Of a stretch of 64,000 nt of DNA, positions 53,049-64,000 are shown one piece after another. The position numbers and the translations under genes were made by a program. Origin of the DNA: Arthrobacter sp. 24S4-2. GTDB taxonomy: Bacteria > Actinomycetota > Actinomycetes > Actinomycetales > Micrococcaceae. The notes beneath the pieces are model-generated. The model saw nothing but the letters and a program-made list of their open reading frames with translations. It searched no databases and had not been told where the DNA came from. The stretch spans positions 1,798,001 through 1,862,000 of the forward strand of contig NZ_CP040018.1 in NCBI RefSeq assembly GCF_005280255.1, written 5' to 3'. How positions within the stretch are numbered: position 1 is the first letter of the stretch; the number at the start of each line of letters is the position of its first letter.

Positions 53049-53702
53049 ATGAGCAGCAGCCCGACGCGATCCGGTCACGAACACACAGCGCGGCAGCTGC
53101 TGTCCGGGGACGCCCGGCACGTCGCGCCGCTGCTGCTCGGAGCGGTGCTCACCTATGACAGTCCCGAAGGCTCGGTCTCGGTGCGGATCACCGAGGTGGA
53201 GGCCTATCTCGGCCCGCACGATTCGCTGCACCCGGACCCTGGTTCGCACACCTTCCGCGGACCCACGGGGCGCAACAAGCCCATGTTCGGACCAGCCGGG
53301 CACCTCTATGTCTACTTCACCTACGGGATGCATTATTGCGCCAACATCGTTTGCGGGCCGCCCGGCGTGGCCTCCGCCCTGCTCCTGCGCGCCGGTGAAG
53401 TCGTGGGAGGCGCGGAGCTCGCACGGACCAGGCGTCCGACGTCGAAATCCCCCAAGGACCTGGCCAGCGGACCCGCCCGGCTCGCAACGGCAATGGGACT
53501 GACGACGGCGGACAGCGGCCGCGACGCGCTCGGCGAACCCTTCGGGCTGGAGCTGCCGGTGGCCCGGGCACGCGACGTCAGCTCCGGGCCGCGTGTGGGA
53601 GTTTCGGGCGCCGGCGGCAGCCACGCCTATCCGTGGCGGTACTGGCTCACCGGCGATCCCACCGTTTCGCGGTACAAGGCAGCCAAAGCCCGTCCGGGGT
53701 AG
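53049..53702 (+). CDS. DNA-3-methyladenine glycosylase, AAG/MPG family
   Basis: MPG removes alkylated purines and hypoxanthine. The 217-residue protein has the AAG landmarks RITEVEAYLGPHDSLHPDPG (catalytic glutamate in TEVEAY), GRNKPMFGPAGHLYVYFTYGMHYCANIV, LLLRAGEVVGG and GPARLATAMGL. It is divergent from the ada-alkA-ogt operon with a 95-base gap, making a compact alkylation repair island. Two unrelated glycosylases for the same lesions are thus encoded side by side. Confidence 0.95.
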   Translation: MSSSPTRSGHEHTARQLLSGDARHVAPLLLGAVLTYDSPEGSVSVRITEVEAYLGPHDSLHPDPGSHTFRGPTGRNKPMFGPAGHLYVYFTYGMHYCANIVCGPPGVASALLLRAGEVVGGAELARTRRPTSKSPKDLASGPARLATAMGLTTADSGRDALGEPFGLELPVARARDVSSGPRVGVSGAGGSHAYPWRYWLTGDPTVSRYKAAKARPG

Positions 53703-53787
53703 GCAGCCGGCGTGGCTGCTTCGGGCGGCACCGGCCGTGAACGCACGCGATCGTGAAGAATAGCTGCCACCGGCATAGGGTGGATGC

Positions 53788-54345
53788 GTGAATCAAAGCG
53801 AGCCTGGCCATGCCAGAAGAACCGTTCCCGTGGACCAGCTGGTCAACAGCCTCTGCACCACGGTGCCGGACTACCCCAAGCCTGGAATCGTTTTCAAGGA
53901 CCTGACGCCCGTCTTCGCCAACGGAGAGGCCTTCCGCGCCGTCGTGGACGCCCTCGTTGAGCCGTTCAAAGGGCAGTTCGACGCCGTTGCCGGAGTGGAA
54001 GCGCGCGGCTTCCTCCTGGCGGCGGCTGCCGCGTATGCCACCAACACCGGCGTGATCACGGTCCGGAAAGCCGGAAAACTCCCCCGCAATGTGGTTGCGG
54101 AGGACTACGCGCTCGAATACGGCACAGCGACACTGGAACTGCACACCACCGACCTGCCGGCCGGAAGCCGGGTGCTGATTCTTGACGACGTCCTGGCCAC
54201 CGGCGGCACGCTTGGCGCCGCCACCCGGCTGTTTGAACGCTGCGGCATCCACGTTGCCGGTGTGGGGGTGGTCATGGAGCTCGGCGAACTCCGCGGGCGT
54301 TCCGCCCTGACAGGCCACCGTGTCCGCTCGCTCATCCGGATCTAG
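53788..54345 (+). CDS. apt: Adenine phosphoribosyltransferase
   Basis: Apt salvages adenine with PRPP to AMP. The type I PRT signature VLILDDVLATGGTLGAA is the PRPP loop; VPDYPKPGIVFKDLTPVFAN and VAGVEARGFLLAAAAA are the usual N-terminal motifs. Length 185 from GTG 53788. It stands alone, 85 bases after the glycosylase gene, with no clear operon partner. Confidence 0.96.
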   Translation: MNQSEPGHARRTVPVDQLVNSLCTTVPDYPKPGIVFKDLTPVFANGEAFRAVVDALVEPFKGQFDAVAGVEARGFLLAAAAAYATNTGVITVRKAGKLPRNVVAEDYALEYGTATLELHTTDLPAGSRVLILDDVLATGGTLGAATRLFERCGIHVAGVGVVMELGELRGRSALTGHRVRSLIRI

Positions 54346-54458
54346 CGTGGGCTTGCGTGGACCGCTGCGCAGTGTCCGGCCACGAGTGTCCGGCCACGGG
54401 GTTGCTGCCGGAAAACGGCGGCACTGAACTGTTTCAGGCGCGTTCATCAAAATGGTTG

Positions 54459-54464
54459 TAGAAT
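54459..54464 (+). promoter_or_regulatory. Candidate -10 box of helD
   Basis: TAGAAT lies 36 bases before the helD ATG in a locally AT-rich stretch. A good -35 is not visible. Just upstream, GTGTCCGGCCACG is duplicated in tandem at about 54372-54399. I searched for the inverted-repeat rifamycin-associated element that precedes helR genes in some actinomycetes and did not see it. Confidence 0.4.
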
Positions 54465-54499
54465 GGACGGTCTGTCTTTTGCGATAGGGGAAAGTCTCG

Positions 54500-56728
54500 A
54501 TGCTCGACGCTGATTTGGTCCATGAACGGGACTATGTTGCCGGACTGTATGCCCGCCTTGATGAGTTGCGCGAGGAAAAGCGCACACAACTGGCCCAGGT
54601 CCGCCGTGCCGGAGCCGTGGGAACCATGCAGAATGTTTCCGAACGGGACGCCTTCGCGGCCCTCTATGAGGACCGTCTGGCGCAGCTGGACGCTGTGGAC
54701 GACCGGCTGGTTTTTGGCCGCCTTGACCTGGACTCGGGGGAGGCCCAGTACATCGGCCGAATCGGCCTGACAACTGATGACCTCCAGCGGCTCATGGTTG
54801 ACTGGCGCGCGCCCGAAGCCGGGCACTTCTACCAGGCCACGGCCTTCGACCGCCAAGGCGTGCGCCGCCGCCGCCACCTGATTTTGCAGGGCCGCGAGGT
54901 CAAGGCCATTGAAGACGACGTCCTCGACGCCGACATGCTGGCCGACAACGAATCGCTGCAGGGGGAGGGCGCGCTGCTGGCGGCCCTGAACTCCAAGCGC
55001 ACCGGACGCATGTCGGACATCGTGGGCACCATCCAGTCCGAGCAGGACAGGATCATCCGCTCGTCCATCTCCGGAGCCGTCGTCGTCCAGGGCGGGCCAG
55101 GAACGGGCAAGACCGCCGTCGCACTGCACCGCGCTGCGTACCTCCTCTATACGCACCGCGACCGGCTCAAGACCGCGGGCGTGCTGCTCGTGGGGCCGTC
55201 GTCGTCGTTCATGAAGTACATCGAGCGCGTCCTGCCGTCCCTTGGGGAGACCGGCGTGGTCATGGCAAGTGTCGGCCGGCTGATGCCCGGTATCAATGCC
55301 GTGCCCGAACAGGAAGCCGACGTGGCTGCCGTCAAGGGCCGGCTGGACATGGCCGAGGTGGTGGCCAGCGCGGTGACAAACCGGCAGCGCATTCCGGCGG
55401 AGGACCGGATCCTTGAGGTGGATGGCCGCAAGCTGGTCCTGACCCCGCGCCAGGTGCGCCGGGCACGCGAAAAGGCCCGCGCCACGCACAAGCCGCACAA
55501 CGAGGCGCGACTCACGTTCGTCAAGATCCTGCTCCGGGAACTGACCGAACAGATGACCGAGCTCGTGGAAGCCGGCAGCATCGGCAACAACGCTGACCGT
55601 TCGTATCTGGCCGAGGACGTCCGCACGGCACGCGACGTCCGGATCGCGCTGAATCTCTGCTGGATGCCGATGACCCCGGAAAAGCTCATCTCCGAGCTCT
55701 TCAGCAAGCCCGCCATCCTGGCAGCCTGTACGCCCAACCTGACCGACGCTGATCGCGCCCTGCTGGCCCGCCCGGCCGACAGCCCCTGGACCGAAGCGGA
55801 CGTGCCCTTGCTGGACGAGGCCGCCGAGCTGCTCGGCGAGCTCGATCCCGCCGCGGGACGCGGACTGGCCCAGCAGGAGCATGACCGTGCACGGGACATC
55901 GCCAACGCGAAGCAAACCCTGGTGAACATGGAAACCGCCGGCGTGGACGTCCTGATGACGGCCGAGGAACTCGTTGACCAGAACCAGGAACGCGAAGCGC
56001 GGCTCACTGCCGCGGAGCGGGCCACCAGCGACCGCACGTGGGCCTTCGGGCACATTGTGGTTGACGAGGCCCAGGAACTGTCTCCGATGCAGTGGCGCCT
56101 GCTGGTCCGGCGCTGCCCGCTGAAGTCGTTCACAATCGTCGGGGACATCGCCCAGACGAGTTCCGTGGCCGGCGCCAAGTCCTGGCAGAGTGCGCTGGAG
56201 CCGATGTTCGGTGACCGCTGGCAGCTCGAGGAACTCACGGTCAACTACCGGACGCCCTCACAGATCGCGGAGGCCGCCGCCAGGATGGCCACAGCCGCCG
56301 GCCTGGTGATCTCGGCTCCCAAGGCTGTCCGGGAAGGTCGCTGGTCGCCGATCATTGACCGCGTGGACGCCGGATCGGTGGTCAGCCGGCTCGTTGAGGT
56401 CCTCCCGGACGAGCTGGACGCGCTCGACGGCGGCCTGCTCGCCGTGATCGCCGACGGTGAACTGCTGCCGCAGGCCACCTCGGCGCTGCGCGCTGCCTAC
56501 GGCCGCCGCGTCGGTACCGGTGCAGGCAGCTACGAGCAGGACATTGTTGTCATCAGCCCGAGGGAAGCCAAGGGGCTGGAGTTCGACGGCGTTGTGGTGC
56601 TGGAGCCGTCCATGATGCTCAACCACGAGCACGGACGCGTCGGCGATCTGTACGTTGCCATGACCCGGCCCACGCAGCGGCTGCGGCTCATCTCGGCCGC
56701 CCCGGTGCCGGCAGGCATCGAACGCTAA
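54500..56728 (+). CDS. helD: HelD-family RNA polymerase-associated helicase-like ATPase (UvrD/Rep-related)
   Basis: HelD proteins pull stalled RNA polymerase off DNA and recycle it; in some actinomycetes a homolog (HelR) gives rifampicin tolerance. The N-terminal coiled arm (about residues 1-60, RLDELREEKRTQLAQV) fits entry into the polymerase channel. The ATPase core shows Walker A GGPGTGKTAVALHRAAYLLYT (in parts), HIVVDEAQELSPMQWRLL, YRTPSQIAEAA and ISPREAKGLEFDGVVV. Length 742 fits class II HelD. GGGGAAAG precedes the ATG. It is complete. Confidence 0.88.
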   Translation: MLDADLVHERDYVAGLYARLDELREEKRTQLAQVRRAGAVGTMQNVSERDAFAALYEDRLAQLDAVDDRLVFGRLDLDSGEAQYIGRIGLTTDDLQRLMVDWRAPEAGHFYQATAFDRQGVRRRRHLILQGREVKAIEDDVLDADMLADNESLQGEGALLAALNSKRTGRMSDIVGTIQSEQDRIIRSSISGAVVVQGGPGTGKTAVALHRAAYLLYTHRDRLKTAGVLLVGPSSSFMKYIERVLPSLGETGVVMASVGRLMPGINAVPEQEADVAAVKGRLDMAEVVASAVTNRQRIPAEDRILEVDGRKLVLTPRQVRRAREKARATHKPHNEARLTFVKILLRELTEQMTELVEAGSIGNNADRSYLAEDVRTARDVRIALNLCWMPMTPEKLISELFSKPAILAACTPNLTDADRALLARPADSPWTEADVPLLDEAAELLGELDPAAGRGLAQQEHDRARDIANAKQTLVNMETAGVDVLMTAEELVDQNQEREARLTAAERATSDRTWAFGHIVVDEAQELSPMQWRLLVRRCPLKSFTIVGDIAQTSSVAGAKSWQSALEPMFGDRWQLEELTVNYRTPSQIAEAAARMATAAGLVISAPKAVREGRWSPIIDRVDAGSVVSRLVEVLPDELDALDGGLLAVIADGELLPQATSALRAAYGRRVGTGAGSYEQDIVVISPREAKGLEFDGVVVLEPSMMLNHEHGRVGDLYVAMTRPTQRLRLISAAPVPAGIER

Positions 56729-56735
56729 TTGCCGA

Positions 56736-56770
56736 GGGCAGGGGGACCGGACCACACCGGCCTCCTGCCC
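56736..56770 (+). terminator. Hairpin after helD
   Basis: GGGCAGG (56736-56742) pairs with CCTGCCC (56764-56770), and CCGG on each side of the loop adds to the stem. It lies just after the helD stop (56728). No U-tract follows. A 13-base direct repeat CACGCTGCGCTGG occurs twice between here and tyrS. Confidence 0.5.
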
Positions 56771-56850
56771 GCCCGGCGGCACTGTCACGCTGCGCTGGCC
56801 GGACTGACACGCTGCGCTGGGGACCGGCCAATCCTGCTAACTTAGATCAC

Positions 56851-58164
56851 GTGTCCCAACTAAATGATCTCGAGTCCCAGCAGAACGATCCGAGCTTTGC
56901 CAACATCTGGCAAGAGCTCAACTGGCGCGGCCTAGTCCACGTATCCACTGATGAAGTGGAACTGGAGAAGCTGCTCGCCGGGGACCCGGTCACCTATTAC
57001 TGCGGGTTCGACCCCACGGCGCCCAGCCTGCACCTGGGCAACCTGGTGCAGTTGCTCGTGATGCGCAGGCTCCAGCTCGCCGGCCACAAACCGTTGGGCC
57101 TGGTTGGCGGGTCGACAGGACTGATCGGTGATCCGCGGCCGACGGCGGAACGCACCTTGAACACCAAAGACACCGTTTCCGAGTGGGTCGGCTACCTCCA
57201 GGCACAGGTCCGCCGCTTCCTGAGCTTCGAAGGCGACAACGCCGCCAGGATGGTCAACAACCTGGACTGGACCGCACCGCTGAGCGCCATCGACTTCCTC
57301 CGCGACATCGGAAAGCACTTCCGCGTGGGCACCATGCTCCGCAAGGACGCCGTGGCTTCCCGCCTCAGTTCGGATGAAGGCATCAGCTACACCGAGTTCA
57401 GCTACCAGATCCTGCAAGGCATGGACTACCTCCAGCTCTTTCGCGATTACGGCTGTGCCCTGCAGACAGGGGGCTCCGACCAATGGGGAAACCTCACCAG
57501 CGGCACCGAGCTCATCCGCAAGGTTGAGGGCAAGCACGTGCACGCGCTGGGCACTCCGCTCATCACCAATTCGGACGGCACCAAGTTCGGCAAGAGCGAA
57601 GGCAACGCCATCTGGCTCGACCCGGAGATGTGCAGCCCGTATGCCTTCTACCAGTTCTGGCTAAACACGGCGGATGCCGACGTGGCCGACAGGCTGAAGG
57701 TGTTCACGTTCCTTAGCCGCGCCGAGATTGAAGCCCTCGAAGTTTCCATTGCGGAACGTCCCTTTGCCCGCGAGGGCCAGCGGAAGCTCGCGTTCGAAGT
57801 GACATCCCTGGTTCATGGCGTCGAGGCTACGGAAAAGGTCATCGCTGCATCTGCGGCGCTGTTCGGCGGCGGGGATCTCGCGGCGCTGGACGAGGGCACC
57901 CTTGCGGCTGCGACGGCCGAGCTGCCCTCGGCCCGTATTGCGGCGGATGGCCTCGGCATCGTGGATCTGCTCGTGGCCTCCGGTCTCTCGGACAGCAAAT
58001 CGGCTGCCCGCCGGACGGTCGGAGAGGGCGGTGCCTACGTCAACAACTCCAAGGTGACCGATCCCGATGCCGTCATTCCTGGCAGCGAACTCCTGCACGG
58101 GCGCTACCTGCTCCTGCGCCGGGGGAAGAAGAACCTCGCCACCGTCGAAGTGACAGCGTCCTAA
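56851..58164 (+). CDS. tyrS: Tyrosine-tRNA ligase
   Basis: TyrS charges tRNA-Tyr. The class I signature HIGH appears as SLHLGNLVQLLVMRRLQ (about residue 60) and KMSKS as TKFGKSEGNAIWL (about residue 245). The catalytic core includes YCGFDPTAPS and GGSDQWGNL. The C-terminal S4 RNA-binding domain has SAARRTVGEGGAYVNNSKV. Length 437 is that of the TyrRS type with one S4 domain. GTG start; TAACTT 14 bases upstream may be its -10. A strong terminator follows. Confidence 0.98.
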   Translation: MSQLNDLESQQNDPSFANIWQELNWRGLVHVSTDEVELEKLLAGDPVTYYCGFDPTAPSLHLGNLVQLLVMRRLQLAGHKPLGLVGGSTGLIGDPRPTAERTLNTKDTVSEWVGYLQAQVRRFLSFEGDNAARMVNNLDWTAPLSAIDFLRDIGKHFRVGTMLRKDAVASRLSSDEGISYTEFSYQILQGMDYLQLFRDYGCALQTGGSDQWGNLTSGTELIRKVEGKHVHALGTPLITNSDGTKFGKSEGNAIWLDPEMCSPYAFYQFWLNTADADVADRLKVFTFLSRAEIEALEVSIAERPFAREGQRKLAFEVTSLVHGVEATEKVIAASAALFGGGDLAALDEGTLAAATAELPSARIAADGLGIVDLLVASGLSDSKSAARRTVGEGGAYVNNSKVTDPDAVIPGSELLHGRYLLLRRGKKNLATVEVTAS

Positions 58165-58174
58165 GACTCATGTG

Positions 58175-58228
58175 CACGCTCCTTTCCGGCCGATTTGCGC
58201 GGCCGGGGAGGGGCGTGTATTGTTTTCT
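58175..58228 (+). terminator. Intrinsic terminator after tyrS
   Basis: CACGCTCCTTTCCGGCCG (58175-58192) pairs with CGGCCGGGGAGGGGCGTG (58200-58217) through 18 positions including three G-U pairs, loop ATTTGCG, followed by TATTGTTTTCT. This is the most classical terminator in the window, and it isolates tyrS from the rRNA operon. Confidence 0.9.
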
Positions 58229-58661
58229 GAGTCGCCACCGCTGAGTGGTGACCAATCCCCTACAAATGAAAAGCAATTCTTCATGCGCACGGCGCAGAAA
58301 TGAAAAGTTGCTTCACGTTTTGCTGGGCGGATTCGTTCCACCAAGTGAATTTCGGAAGAATAACCGGATTTGCAAAGTGGAAATGAATGAAATAAGCTAT
58401 AAACATCGCAGCGAAGAAATACTAACAAAGAATTCATCGGAATTCAAATATTTGTTTGAGAAGTATTCGAATGTGTCTGTTGTTTGAGAACTCAATAGTG
58501 TGCCAAGTTTGTTGATACCAATTTGTTTATATGGATTGGTTGAATTGACTGGATTATGCCACCCCGTGGTGTGGTCTGGTTTTTACAGCTGGTTTCAAAT
58601 TTTGTGCATTGTGTGCATCCCGTTTTCCCGGGGGCGCATGGTGTGTCTGTTTTTGTTTTAC
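58229..58661 (+). promoter_or_regulatory. AT-rich leader of the rRNA operon with nut-like box and pre-16S stem
   Basis: About 430 bases of unusually low GC with no protein-like ORF precede 16S. TTGTTTGAGAACTCAATAGTG at 58481-58501 resembles the rrn antitermination boxA region, and the motif TTGTTTGAGAACT-N2-ATAGTG recurs at 60551-60571 in front of 23S. CAATAGTGTGCCAA (58494-58507) is complementary to TTGGCACACTGTTG (60407-60420) after 16S, forming the pre-16S processing stem. Clear -35/-10 pairs of the rrn promoters could not be picked out by eye. Confidence 0.7.
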
Positions 58662-63860
<5,199 letters not shown>

Positions 63861-64000
63861 ACACCATTGGTGAACCCGTTCAAAAGGGGTTCACACCAAC
63901 AATGGTAAAAAGAAACAAGACTGCTTGCGTCCACTATGTGGTTCCCAACCAACAAACCCGCACCACGGGCACGTTGCACGGAAACCGATAACTGAATAAC
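63861..64000 (+). other. 23S-5S spacer (window end)
   Basis: A hairpin with TTGGTGAACCC (63868-63878) and GGGGTTCACACCAA (63886-63899) follows 23S. After it, GCTTGCGTCCACTATGTGG (about 63923-63941) is the complement of the pre-23S stem half in the 16S-23S spacer. The 5S gene should follow beyond the window. Confidence 0.8.

Noticed and set aside
58245..58487. An 80-codon ORF upstream of 16S
   Set aside because: It lies in the AT-rich rRNA leader, overlaps the nut-like box, and lacks a ribosome site and any family resemblance.

Overview
The window looks like a chromosomal segment of a high-GC actinobacterium of the Arthrobacter/Pseudarthrobacter group (Micrococcales). The evidence is the 16S sequence, strongly GC-biased third codon positions, frequent GTG starts, PriA-type hisA with no trpF, LexA-type SOS boxes and a mycothiol-type enzyme family. 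The left edge cuts into recA and the right edge stops in the 23S-5S spacer of an rRNA operon. Almost everything is core genome. I see no phage, insertion sequence, CRISPR array or tRNA.

Layout. 0-5.7 kb: recA (5' end missing), recX, miaB, miaA, dapF, then rsmC converging on dapF. 5.7-9.9 kb: a long structured leader, hflX and a DinG-like Fe-S helicase. 10-11.5 kb: lexA divergent from a LysM membrane protein, with two LexA boxes between them. 11.6-16.3 kb: hisC-hisB-hisH-small membrane protein-hisA-sseB, then an MFS permease. 17.7-21.5 kb: DUF1844 gene, infC (ATT start, long KQEAP-repeat tail), rpmI, rplT, TrmH-type methyltransferase. 21.6-28.4 kb: GlsB-like protein, cation diffusion facilitator, MFS exporter, MutT-type Nudix, SOS-box radical SAM protein, pcp, fused SIMPL protein. 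28.7-32.3 kb: pheS-pheT. 32.3-38.5 kb: Sfp-type phosphopantetheinyl transferase, small M1 metallopeptidase and a membrane non-ribosomal peptide synthetase of the Pls (poly-lysine synthetase) type. 38.5-40.7 kb: quinone oxidoreductase, fatty acid desaturase. 40.9-49.7 kb: argCJBDFR then argG-argH, a full arginine pathway. 49.7-50.9 kb: a 59-bp palindrome, a decayed PNPOx-like gene and a mycothiol-dependent-type enzyme. 50.9-53.7 kb: alkylation repair island (ogt, adaA-alkA fusion, mpg). 53.8-58.2 kb: apt, helD, tyrS. 58.2-64 kb: rRNA leader, 16S, spacer without tRNA, 23S.

How it fits together. Several genes form an SOS circuit: recA/recX, lexA, the LysM division-inhibitor candidate, and a radical SAM gene with its own LexA-like box. 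The most interesting unit is the Pls-like synthetase with the downstream M1 peptidase and the nearby transferase that could arm its carrier domain. Its adenylation code, read by eye, resembles a lysine code.

Caution on sequence quality. Four genes (dapF, the Pls-like gene, argC, ogt) are each broken by one missing G or C in a short G/C run, and adding one base restores family-like sequence in every case. Uncorrected assembly indels are the simplest explanation, so I annotate these genes across their full span.
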